From Streptosporangiaceae bacterium (GTDB taxonomy: Bacteria; Actinomycetota; Actinomycetes; Streptosporangiales; Streptosporangiaceae), in assembly GCA_025934375.1 (NCBI GenBank), contig JAICYD010000016.1, positions 1 to 64,000 of the forward strand: a stretch of DNA of 64,000 nucleotides, written 5' to 3'. Below the pieces are notes generated by a model. It had not been told where the DNA came from. It did not search any database and saw only the letters and a program-made list of their open reading frames with translations. Shown one piece after another: positions 16,315-23,930 of this stretch (position 1 is the stretch's first letter; the number at the start of each line of letters is the position of its first letter). Position numbers and translations under genes: made by a program.

Positions 16315-17468
16315 GTGGCCTCCGGGCGCAGGTACAGCATGGTGTGCACCCGCCAGCCGCCGGCGGGGCCGGGTCCGGCGGAGACCTCGCCGCCGAAGAC
16401 GGCTGCGCGTTCGCGCATGCCGGTGATGCCGTGCCCGGCAGAAGGCTCGGCATCGGGCGCGCCGACAGGGCTGGCATTCGGCTGGCCGTCATCGGTCACT
16501 TCCAGTTCGACCCCGTCTGGCAGGTACGTAAGCTGGACCCGCGCCGACGCGGCGGCGGAGTGCTTGAGGGTGTTCGTCAGCGACTCCTGGATGATGCGGT
16601 AAGCGGCCAGCTGGATGCTGGGCGGGAGCGCGGGCGGCTGTCCGGTCACGGTCAGCCGGGTCGGCAGGCCTGCCGCGCGGATGGCTGCCAGCAGGGTATC
16701 GATGTCGGCGAGGGTGGGCTGCGGCACGTGCCCTGGCCCGGCTGGCTGGCGCAGCACGCCGAGCAGCCGGTGCATCTCCGTGAGCGCTGACCGTCCGGTG
16801 GCCGAGACCTCGCCCATGAGCGTCGCCGCCTGGCCGGGGTTGTCGGCCACGGTATAGGTGGCGCCGTCGGCAAGCGCGATCATCACAGCGATATTGTGCG
16901 CGATGATGTCGTGCATTTCCCGCGCGATCCGGGCGCGCTCGGCCGACGCGCCGAGCTGGGCTTGGGTATCCCGTTCGCGCTCCAGCCGCTCGGCCCGGCT
17001 GACCAGCGAGGCGAGATACGACCGCCTGGTACGGACGTAGTAACTGGTGAACCAGGTCGCCATCAGAATGCTAGACAGCGACGTCCAGGCCAGCAGCGAC
17101 TTGTCGGAGGACAGGACCATGACCACGGCCGCGCCTTCCAGCAGCGCGACCCCGGCCAGGATGTACCTGCCCGGCGCATACACGGCGAGAGTGTAGAAGG
17201 CGACCAGCAACGCAAGGCCGCCGTTCAGCGTGCCGGTGGTGAGCTGGACCAGGGCCACACCCGTTATGGCCGTGAGGATGATGAAGGGCGCGCGCCGCCG
17301 CCATACAAGCAGGGACGTCATCACCAAGATCAGGATCAGCGACAGCGCGTGGTCGTGGCCGGTCGGCCCGGTGATTGGCGGCACGGACAGCGCCAGCACG
17401 ACCCCGGCCACCATCGCGTCAGTGACCAGCGGGTGCCGGCGTAGCCAGGCCGTGGACCTGCCCCGCAT
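16311..17468 (-). CDS. NarL-family sensor histidine kinase
   Basis: A 385-residue kinase: four to five N-terminal membrane helices (VTDAMVAGVVLALSVPPI, HALSLILILVMTSLLVW and others), a dimerisation helix with the phospho-His in IAREMHDIIAHNI, and a HATPase domain with the N-box YRIIQESLTNTLKH and G-box GHGITGMRERA. It overlaps the regulator by ATGA. The divergent gene is an ABC exporter, so the pair probably senses a membrane-acting compound and controls that exporter, as in many actinobacterial systems. An ATG about 72 bp upstream is an alternative start. Confidence 0.88.
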   Translation of the reverse strand: MRGRSTAWLRRHPLVTDAMVAGVVLALSVPPITGPTGHDHALSLILILVMTSLLVWRRRAPFIILTAITGVALVQLTTGTLNGGLALLVAFYTLAVYAPGRYILAGVALLEGAAVVMVLSSDKSLLAWTSLSSILMATWFTSYYVRTRRSYLASLVSRAERLERERDTQAQLGASAERARIAREMHDIIAHNIAVMIALADGATYTVADNPGQAATLMGEVSATGRSALTEMHRLLGVLRQPAGPGHVPQPTLADIDTLLAAIRAAGLPTRLTVTGQPPALPPSIQLAAYRIIQESLTNTLKHSAAASARVQLTYLPDGVELEVTDDGQPNASPVGAPDAEPSAGHGITGMRERAAVFGGEVSAGPGPAGGWRVHTMLYLRPEAT

Positions 17469-17968
17469 GTCGAGCGCGCTGCGGGCGGTCAAGCGTCCAT
17501 GGCGCCTACTGGCTCGCAGCAGTTGCATCATCATCGCCATGAGGCTAGCCAATCGGGTTCCGTGGTCTAGGCGGCGGAATCGCCGGTGAACCACACGGTA
17601 GGCGTTAAGTAGCACCGCGCACGCCTGCCTGAAGGATGGTCTTGCGCGGTGCCATCCGCGACCTGAGGCGTACTCGGTACGCCTGCGGTCGTACATCGAG
17701 GCCAGGGCGATCACAGCCAACGTGCGCGCCTTCGGGGAGGGTGACGGGGCGCTGCGGCTAGGCCGGCGCGATCGCGTGACCACCCCGACACAGTCAGGTG
17801 CGGCCGGGTGCGTGCCGCTGTCACCTTCCCGGTGTATGCGCGCTACGACCGCAGGCGGATGCATCCGGCGGCAAGTGGGGCCGAGCGGACGATTCGCGGC
17901 CCTGCCAGCCGCTTTTACGCTCCACACGTTCCGCACGACAGCCGCACCGCAAAGGAGAGCAGCCCGCC
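17469..17968. other. Divergent intergenic region between the kinase and the ABC exporter
   Basis: About 500 bp without a convincing gene. The kinase frame stays open upstream to about 17936 but shows no recognisable domain there, so it is left out of the gene. Promoters for both the two-component system and the transporter must lie here; AAAGGAG for the transporter is at the right end. No clear operator or repeat was seen. Confidence 0.4.
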
Positions 17969-18886
17969 ATGATCGAGGTCGAGAACCTCACCAAGCGCTA
18001 CGGCGACAAGGTCGCCGTGGACGGCCTGACGTTCAGCGTCGCTCCCGGCGTGGTCACCGGATTCTTGGGGCCGAATGGCGCAGGGAAGTCGACCACGCTG
18101 CGGATGATCGCGGCGCTGGACGTCCCGACGAGCGGCCGGGTCCGCGTCAACGGTCGCGACTATCGCTCAAGCCCGGCCCCTATGGCTGAGCTTGGGTTGC
18201 TACTGGAGGCCAAGGCCGTGCACCCCGGCCGCTCGGCCCGGGATCACCTGCTGGCCATCGGGCAGACCGCAGGCATCGGCAAGGCCAGGGTGAATGAGGT
18301 CATTGAGATGGTGGGCCTGGGCGACGTCGCGCGCAAGCGCGTGGGCGGCTTCAGCCTCGGCATGGGCCAGCGAGTGGGCATCGCGGTGGCGCTCCTCGGC
18401 CGGCCCCGCACGGTCGTGATGGACGAGCCGGTCAACGGCCTTGACCCGGAAGGGGTGCGGTGGATCCGGGCGCTGCTGCGCACGTTGGCCGATGAGGGCT
18501 GCACCGTCTTCTACTCCTCGCACCTGATGAGCGAGATGGCGCAGACGGCGACGAACCTGATCGTGATCGGCCGGGGACGGCTGATCGCTTGCAGCACCGT
18601 GGAGCAGTTCATCGCGAAGACGACGGCGACCTCCGTGGTGGTGCGCAGCCCCGAGGCGGCCCGGCTGCGCGGCCTGCTGGGCCGCGCGGACGTCCGGATC
18701 GCGCCGGACGGGCCGGACCTGCTTCGCATCGACGGCATCACTCCTGAGGAGGTCGGCACCATCGCGTCCCAGGCCGGCGTGCCCGTCTTCGATCTCAGGG
18801 TCGAGCGGGCCTCGCTGGAGGAGGCCTTCATGCAAGCCACGCATGACAGCGTGGAATACGGAGCCACCGGGCTGGAGAACCTCTAA
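17969..18886 (+). CDS. ABC transporter ATP-binding protein
   Basis: A 305-residue ATPase of the drug/lantibiotic-exporter type: Walker A FLGPNGAGKSTTLRM, a modified signature GFSLGMGQR in place of LSGGQ, Walker B TVVMDEPVNGLDPEG, and the H-loop SSHLMSEM. The C-terminal 90 residues form the extra domain typical of this family. A good AAAGGAGAG site precedes the ATG. The stop overlaps the first permease as TAATG. The transporter is divergent from a two-component system, suggesting inducible export or immunity. Confidence 0.9.
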   Translation: MIEVENLTKRYGDKVAVDGLTFSVAPGVVTGFLGPNGAGKSTTLRMIAALDVPTSGRVRVNGRDYRSSPAPMAELGLLLEAKAVHPGRSARDHLLAIGQTAGIGKARVNEVIEMVGLGDVARKRVGGFSLGMGQRVGIAVALLGRPRTVVMDEPVNGLDPEGVRWIRALLRTLADEGCTVFYSSHLMSEMAQTATNLIVIGRGRLIACSTVEQFIAKTTATSVVVRSPEAARLRGLLGRADVRIAPDGPDLLRIDGITPEEVGTIASQAGVPVFDLRVERASLEEAFMQATHDSVEYGATGLENL

Positions 18887-19698
18887 TGCCGGCCGCCGCC
18901 ACCGTCATCCGGCCGCGCGAGCCCGTCGCCGGAAACCTCACCATGACGAGGGTGCTCCGCTCGGAGTGGACGAAGCTCCGCTCGGTCCGCTCGACCTGGT
19001 GGCTGCTGTCCACCACTGTCATCCTCACGGTGGGCGTCGCGGTTTTCGTGTCCCCAGGAGGGGCGTCCGGCAAGCCAGCCTCGGCGGCGGGGTTCGCGAG
19101 GAGCACTCAGTATGGCAGCGTGCTTAGCCAGTTGGCACTCCTGGTGCTGGGGGTCATGGTGTTCACCGGTGAGTACCACAGCGGCATGATCCGGGCCTCG
19201 CTGTCTGTCGTGCCGCGCCGGCTCCTGTTGCTGTGGGGCAAACTCGGCGTCTTCGGTGCGGTCGTGCTGGCTCTTTCACTGGCGTCGTCGGTGGCGGCAT
19301 TCGTGCTCGGCGCCCTTGTGCACCAGCCCCATGGTGGCCGCGCCCACGTCTGGTTCGGCGATCCGCAGGTCACCCGGATCGTCATGGGCGCGGGACTCGT
19401 CCTTGCCGTCACAGGGATCTTCGGGCTCGCGATCGGGGCAATCATCCGCAACACCGCGGCAGGCCTGTCGACGATTGCGGCGATCTTCTTCGTGCTACCG
19501 CTCCTGTTGCGGCTTGCGCTGCCGTCCAGCGATCAGGGCTTCCTGCGCCTCATGCCCTCGAACGCGGGCGGTGCGCTGTGGAACGCGGCGCTGTCCCCGA
19601 CGTCGCTGTCGCCCTGGACCGGGTTCGCGCTGCTGTGCGGCTACACCGCCGCCCTCGTCGCGGTGGCCGCGTGGCGGCTGCGGCGCGGCGACGCCTGA
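18886..19698 (+). CDS. ABC transporter permease, copy 1
   Basis: A 270-residue permease with about six membrane segments. It opens with LRSEWTKLRSVRSTWWLL, the usual start of ABC-2 type permeases in actinobacteria, and contains VFTGEYHSGMIRASL, GDPQVTRIVMG and the C-terminus ALVAVAAWRLRRGDA. It is translationally coupled to the ATPase (TAATG). It is clearly a tandem duplicate of the next gene: the same segments recur in order, and the last roughly 40 bp are nearly identical. Confidence 0.88.
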   Translation: MPAAATVIRPREPVAGNLTMTRVLRSEWTKLRSVRSTWWLLSTTVILTVGVAVFVSPGGASGKPASAAGFARSTQYGSVLSQLALLVLGVMVFTGEYHSGMIRASLSVVPRRLLLLWGKLGVFGAVVLALSLASSVAAFVLGALVHQPHGGRAHVWFGDPQVTRIVMGAGLVLAVTGIFGLAIGAIIRNTAAGLSTIAAIFFVLPLLLRLALPSSDQGFLRLMPSNAGGALWNAALSPTSLSPWTGFALLCGYTAALVAVAAWRLRRGDA

Positions 19699-19740
19699 AG
19701 CGTGGATGACGCAACCAACGACCGGAATGGAGATTGCCTC

Positions 19741-20559
19741 ATGACAAGCGCATCTTTTACGAAGTCGACTAGCCCCGTGGCGGGCAACCTCACCATGGGC
19801 GGGGTGCTGCGCTCGGAATGGACGAAGTTCCGCTCGGTCCGCTCGACCTGGTGGCTGCTGTCCATGACGGTCATCCTCCTGGTCGGCCTCGGGGTCATCG
19901 TGGTCGTCCTTGAAGTAAATACCGGAGCGCCCAAGCAGCAACCCCCGTACCAGGTCGCGCAGCAGATCGAGTTCGGTGCCCTGATCACCCAGCTCGTGCT
20001 CGGCGTGCTGGGGATCCTCATGTTCACTGGCGAATACGGGAGCGGCATGATCCGTATCTCGGTATCCGTCGTGCCGCGCCGGCTGATGCTGCTGTGGGCC
20101 AAGCTCAGCGTGCTCTGCGTGGTCGTGCTGCCGCTCACCCTAGTGTCATCGGTGGTGGCCTTCATGCTCGGGGAGTTCGCGTGGCAATCTCATCGCGGCC
20201 TCAAGCCCGTCGGGTTCGGCGATCCGCAGGTGACTCGCATCGTCATCGGCTCGGCCCTTGTCGTGGCCGTCACGGCGGTCTGCGGTTTCGGGATGGGGGC
20301 GATCATCCGCAGTACTGCGGGCAGCATCGGGGCGCTCGTGGGAATCTTCTTCGTGCTGCCCCTCGTGGCGCAGGCGGCGCTCCCACGCGGCGTGGCCGGC
20401 CTCGCGCGGTTCCTGCCGTCCAACGCGGGCGACGCGCTGTGGGGCGGGACGATTGGCCCCCGGTCGATGACGCCATGGTCCGGGTTCGCGCTGCTGTGCG
20501 GTTACGCCGTCGCCCTCGTCGCGGTGGCCGCGTGGCGGCTGCGGCGCGGCGACGCCTGA
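19741..20559 (+). CDS. ABC transporter permease, copy 2
   Basis: A 272-residue paralogue of the preceding permease: LRSEWTKFRSVRSTWWLL, FTGEYGSGMIRISVSVVPRR, GFGDPQVTRIVIG, NAGDALWGG and the same WRLRRGDA end. The two could form a heterodimeric channel served by the single ATPase. The middle hydrophilic loop differs most (GAPKQQPPYQVAQQ here). The ATG is used because GGAG precedes it by about 11 bp; an upstream start would run into the gap after copy 1. Confidence 0.88.
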   Translation: MTSASFTKSTSPVAGNLTMGGVLRSEWTKFRSVRSTWWLLSMTVILLVGLGVIVVVLEVNTGAPKQQPPYQVAQQIEFGALITQLVLGVLGILMFTGEYGSGMIRISVSVVPRRLMLLWAKLSVLCVVVLPLTLVSSVVAFMLGEFAWQSHRGLKPVGFGDPQVTRIVIGSALVVAVTAVCGFGMGAIIRSTAGSIGALVGIFFVLPLVAQAALPRGVAGLARFLPSNAGDALWGGTIGPRSMTPWSGFALLCGYAVALVAVAAWRLRRGDA

Positions 20560-20592
20560 CCGGGAAGCGGCTTGCACGCCGGTCCCGGCTAA

Positions 20593-20760
20593 ATGCGTCC
20601 GGGCGTCCGGGACGGAGCACATCGACTTGAACTGGGAGAACATCACCGCTCCGCGTTTGGCGTCCTCGACATGGAGCACTGGTGCACGGCGGTCACCGGA
20701 TACGGCGCCGCCCATCCCTATCTCACGGCGCTGGAAGTCCCGGCTGGCCATGCCGGCTGA
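20593..20760 (+). CDS. Small open frame, possible gene fragment
   Basis: A 55-residue frame starting MRPGVRDGAHRLELGEHH and including FGVLDMEHWCTAVTGYG and PYLTALEVPAGHAG. Its composition looks like real protein rather than a GC-rich shadow, but no family is recognised and no ribosome site precedes the ATG. Its 3' end overlaps the sigma factor gene on the other strand by 38 bp. It may be the remnant of a larger gene. Confidence 0.25.
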   Translation: MRPGVRDGAHRLELGEHHRSAFGVLDMEHWCTAVTGYGAAHPYLTALEVPAGHAG

Positions 20761-21730
20761 CGCTGGCGGGCTGCGCGAGCGGCAGGCCGAAGCGCTCGAA
20801 GAGCCCTGGATCGCCGAACAGGGTGATGCGGGTCACGTGCGTCCGGGTGGTGGCCAGCACGACGATCGCGAAGGCGTGGCGGGTCCCGTCGGGGGCACGG
20901 TGATAGGCCGCCGCGGCGAGTTGTCCGTTGGCCCGCGACGGCACTGCCGTCCAGTCACCTGGCTGGCCGATGGCCTGCGCGGCGATGTACGGCGCGCAGG
21001 TCGCCTTCCCGGAGAACCAGGTGGTGGTGCCCGTCATCTCGAGCACGGCATCATCGGCGAGCAGCCGCTTGATCGCGGCCGGGTCGGATTGCTCGAACGC
21101 GGCGATGTACTGGTCCAGGACCCGGCGGGCTCCTTCGTCAGTGGGCTCGGCGATGTCGGCATCGCTGAGGGCAGCCTGGCCGATCCGCGCCCGGGCCCGC
21201 TGCAGGAGGCTCTTGACCGCGGCCACCGATATGCCCAGGAGCCCCGCCGCCTCGGCCGCCGGCAGGGCGAGCACCTCACACAGGATCAGGGCCGCCCGCT
21301 GCCGGGCCGGCAGGAGTTGCAGCGCCGCTACCAGGGCGAGGCGGACGCTGTGCCGCGCGGCCACTACCTCGGCGGGGTCGGCGCGCTCATCGACAACCAG
21401 GCGGTCCGGGACCGGGTCGAGCCAGGGCACTGCGGGCGGCGGTGGCGCCGGGGGACCGTACGGGTCGTCCGACGGCGGGCCCAGGCCCGACGGCAACGGC
21501 CGCCGCCGGCTGCGCTGCAGCGCGCTAAAGCAGGCGTTGGTGGCGATCCGGTACATCCAGGTACGCACCGACGACCGGTGCTCGAATCGGCCGAAGGCCT
21601 GCCATGCCCGCAGGTAGACCTCCTGCACGAGATCCTCCGCGTCGCCCGCCGAGCCGGTCATCCGGTAGCAGTAAGCGAACAGCTCCCGCCGGTAGGGCTC
21701 CGTCGCCGCCTCGAACTCACCGGGCTTCAT
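20723..21730 (-). CDS. ECF sigma factor with C-terminal SnoaL-like domain (SigJ/ECF41-like)
   Basis: A 335-residue sigma factor. Region 2 is ELFAYCYRMTGSAGDAEDLVQEVYLRAW and RTWMYRIATNACFSALQ (two separate blocks); region 4 is LLPARQRAALILCEV and LGISVAAVKSLLQRARAR. The remaining 120 residues (DQYIAAFEQSDPAAIKRLLADDAVLEMTG, first part) form a SnoaL/NTF2-like domain that in this class regulates the sigma factor itself, with no separate anti-sigma. A Pro-rich linker of about 40 residues separates regions 2 and 4. The start is set at MKPGEF; GTG 15 bp upstream is possible. Confidence 0.88.
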   Translation of the reverse strand: MKPGEFEAATEPYRRELFAYCYRMTGSAGDAEDLVQEVYLRAWQAFGRFEHRSSVRTWMYRIATNACFSALQRSRRRPLPSGLGPPSDDPYGPPAPPPPAVPWLDPVPDRLVVDERADPAEVVAARHSVRLALVAALQLLPARQRAALILCEVLALPAAEAAGLLGISVAAVKSLLQRARARIGQAALSDADIAEPTDEGARRVLDQYIAAFEQSDPAAIKRLLADDAVLEMTGTTTWFSGKATCAPYIAAQAIGQPGDWTAVPSRANGQLAAAAYHRAPDGTRHAFAIVVLATTRTHVTRITLFGDPGLFERFGLPLAQPASVSRHGQPGLPAP

Positions 21731-21853
21731 GTCACCTATGCTCACGTTGCATGCTGACCGCGGTTCCCCTCTGGAGGAATCGGCGTCCTCGCCCGCGATT
21801 ATCCCGCGGCTCCCCGGCGATTCCCCGGTGCCCGCGCCCGAGTCGTTACGGGC

Positions 21854-22318
21854 ATGACGAATCAAGTGTTCCTCGATCCCTACGTGAAAGGCCGCCCGGG
21901 CGACCTCGCGCGGCTGGCCGCCGCCCAGGTCCTCGCCGGGCCGCACCTGTCGGTCCTGTCGACCGTGAACCCGGACGGCTCGCCGCAGGCGTCAGTGATC
22001 TTCGTTAAGCCCGACGGGGGCGACATCCTCTTCAGCACTGTCAAAGGCCGCCGCAAGACCGCGAACATGCAGCGCGATCCCCGGGTTAGCCTGCTCGTGC
22101 ACAGCCTGCCGGGCGCGGACGGGGAGATCACCTACGCGGTCATCTCCGGCACCATCGAGCTCACCGACGACCCGGAAGGCGCGTTCCACCAGGTGATGTA
22201 TGACCTGCACATGGGCGGCGCAATCCCGCCGCCCGAGCCCGGCGCCCAGCGGCTGGTCGCCCGGCTGCGCCCGCAGCGCGCCTACGCCCCGCCGCCCTAC
22301 CCCGCCGGACCCGAATAG
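21854..22318 (+). CDS. PPOX-class, probably F420-dependent, oxidoreductase
   Basis: A 154-residue split beta-barrel flavin-fold protein: LSVLSTVNPDGSPQASVIF, the phosphate/cofactor stretch STVKGRRKTANMQRDPRVSL, and AVISGTIELTDDPEGAF. These features fit the pyridoxamine-oxidase-like superfamily, in which actinobacterial members often use F420 and reduce varied substrates. It is divergent from the SigJ-like gene, and many ECF41-class sigma genes sit next to an oxidoreductase they control, so regulation by that sigma factor is plausible. A strong palindrome follows the stop. Confidence 0.85.
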   Translation: MTNQVFLDPYVKGRPGDLARLAAAQVLAGPHLSVLSTVNPDGSPQASVIFVKPDGGDILFSTVKGRRKTANMQRDPRVSLLVHSLPGADGEITYAVISGTIELTDDPEGAFHQVMYDLHMGGAIPPPEPGAQRLVARLRPQRAYAPPPYPAGPE

Positions 22319-22324
22319 CATGCC

Positions 22325-22360
22325 TCGCCGCTGAGGACCCGCGCGGGTCCTCAGCGGCGA
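22325..22360 (+). terminator. Perfect 36-nt palindrome after the PPOX gene
   Basis: TCGCCGCTGAGGACCCGC is followed directly by its own reverse complement, giving an 18-bp stem with no loop beyond the central bases. It begins 6 bp after the stop codon. It ends in AAGGAAAA rather than a T-run, so it is likely a factor-assisted terminator or transcript-end stabiliser. Confidence 0.7.
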
Positions 22361-22529
22361 AGGAAAACCGTCGCGCTGGCTTGGGCCGCCGCGCAGGCTC
22401 TGCCTTTGTGCGAGCGCGCCCGGCAGCTGAGGGGCCTGGGATCCTGCCGCGAAAGCGATTCGGGGCGCGTGACAACCAGCACGGCCCCGGTGGAGTTCTG
22501 ATGAGCGTGACGACAACAGGACCTGGCCC

Positions 22530-23045
22530 ATGATCAGCCATCGGGAGCGCGCGGCGTTCGACTCCTTCGTGGCCTCTTGCTCGGATCGGCTGGTGCGCAC
22601 GGCGTACCTGCTGTGCGGGGACCGCGGGCATGCCGAGGACCTAGTGCAGACCGCCTTGATGCGCACGGCACGGCACTGGCGCCGGGCCCGGGCGAGCCCG
22701 GAGGCGTACGCGCGCCGGGTGGTGGTGAACCTGGCCAAGGACCGCTGGCGCGACCGCGCCCGGCGGCCGGCCGAGGTGCCGCTCGACGCCGAGCCGCTAG
22801 CAGCCGAGGCAGCCGCGATCCTGGACCGGGACATGCTGGCGCGCGCCATGAGCAGCCTGCCGCACGGCCAGCGGGCCGTGCTGGTCCTGCGGTTCCTCGA
22901 CGACCTGAGCGTGGCGGAGGCCGCCGCGACGCTCGGGTGCACCCCGGGCACGGTCAAGTCGCAGACCGCGCGCGCCCTCGCCAGCCTGCGGGCCGCGCTC
23001 AACCCCAGTAACGACAAGGAGAAGGCCGATGCTGACCGACGATGA
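22530..23045 (+). CDS. SigE-family ECF sigma factor
   Basis: A 171-residue sigma factor: region 2 LVRTAYLLCGDRGHAEDLVQ and AYARRVVVNLAKDRWRDRAR; region 4 LPHGQRAVLVLRFLDDLSVA, LGCTPGTVKSQTARALASLR. The short length and TALMRTARHW motif place it in the SigE-like (SACE_1560-type) group of actinobacterial ECF factors. Its end overlaps the next gene, a one-pass membrane protein, by 17 bp, the usual sigma/anti-sigma arrangement. Confidence 0.9.
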   Translation: MISHRERAAFDSFVASCSDRLVRTAYLLCGDRGHAEDLVQTALMRTARHWRRARASPEAYARRVVVNLAKDRWRDRARRPAEVPLDAEPLAAEAAAILDRDMLARAMSSLPHGQRAVLVLRFLDDLSVAEAAATLGCTPGTVKSQTARALASLRAALNPSNDKEKADADRR

Positions 23046-23601
23046 ACTGGCCCGCGAGCTCGGTGCCCTGTTCCGCGAGCAGGCCGCCGGCATTACCTAC
23101 GCCGGCCGCCGCCGCCCGCCCGGCCGGGCCGCCGCCGCCCTGCCAGCGGCCGCGGCCGCGATCGCGCTGGGAGCCGGGCTCGGCATGGCCCTGCACCCGT
23201 CGCCGGCAGCGCCGGCCCGGCCCGGGGCCGGGCCGTACCCGCCGCCGGCGGCGAGCACGGCGGCAAGCATGGCGGTGAGCGCGACGATCAACCTGGACGG
23301 CTTCACCTTGCACTACCAGGCGCCGGCCGGGTCCCCGCCCCGGCTGCGGGTACAGCGGGCTGTCCGGGGCCTGCCGCCGGACGCCAGGCCGGTCCCCCTG
23401 TCCGGCACCACCGCGAAGGCCTGGGTCGGAACCGACCCCGCATCCGGCGACAACGCGCTCTACCTGCGATCCCCGGCCCGCAACGGCGGCCGGCTCTTCG
23501 CCGTGCTCAGCGCAACCTGGACGCAACGGCAGCTCATCGCCCTGCTCCGCACCGGAACCACCAGCCCGGGCACCCCCCACGCAAGCCCCGCGCCAGCCTA
23601 G
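23029..23601 (+). CDS. Putative membrane anti-sigma factor
   Basis: A 190-residue protein with a short cytosolic N-terminus (MLTDDELARELGALFREQAA), one membrane segment (AALPAAAAAIALGAGLGMAL) and an extracellular domain of about 110 residues with LDGFTLHYQAPAGSPPRLRV. No zinc-binding HxxxCxxC anti-sigma motif is seen, so the role is inferred from its overlap with the SigE-like gene and from its topology, which is that of many partner proteins of this sigma group. AAGGAG precedes the ATG. Confidence 0.65.
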   Translation: MLTDDELARELGALFREQAAGITYAGRRRPPGRAAAALPAAAAAIALGAGLGMALHPSPAAPARPGAGPYPPPAASTAASMAVSATINLDGFTLHYQAPAGSPPRLRVQRAVRGLPPDARPVPLSGTTAKAWVGTDPASGDNALYLRSPARNGGRLFAVLSATWTQRQLIALLRTGTTSPGTPHASPAPA

Positions 23602-23773
23602 GCGCATGGATCCGCGCTGATCACTGGCGCCGGAGCTTGCCGCTGCCGGCACGGTGCTGGGCGGAGCCTCCTGCCCTGGGACGCCGGGTTCTGCGGGCCT
23701 GTCAGCCCCGCGGGGGGCACGGCGGGGGCGAGGCCAGCGCCCGCCGTGCCCCCGCCCTGGCGGGGCTACCCGG
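23602..23773. other. Intergenic, no gene seen
   Basis: GC-rich spacer between the anti-sigma gene and the CHAT locus. It holds short runs of related GGGGC/CCGC blocks but no clear terminator or coding stretch. Confidence 0.4.
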
Positions 23774-23902
23774 TCACGGTACTACGGTCCCGCAGGCCGG
23801 CGGGGCTACCGGCAGGTCGACCGCTCCGTCGATGACCTCGCCCGTTTGCTGGTCAACTGCGTGAGCCGCCATGTGCGAGGTGCCGCCGTGGTACAGCGTC
23901 AT
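23774..23902 (-). CDS. Small protein of 42 residues downstream of the CHAT gene
   Basis: MTLYHGGTSHMAAHAVDQQ then TGEVIDGAVDLPVAPP reads like a genuine small protein, and it lies 29 bp after the CHAT gene on the same strand. It may be translated as the third gene of that operon. The ribosome site is weak and no family is recognised. It could also be a gene fragment. Confidence 0.35.
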   Translation of the reverse strand: MTLYHGGTSHMAAHAVDQQTGEVIDGAVDLPVAPPACGTVVP

Positions 23903-23930
23903 CTGAGCGCTCACCGACGCTCGTAATGTC

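Noticed and set aside
20627..21757. 376-codon plus-strand frame opposite the SigJ-like gene
   Set aside because: Antisense shadow; the minus strand has clear sigma region 2 and 4 motifs.
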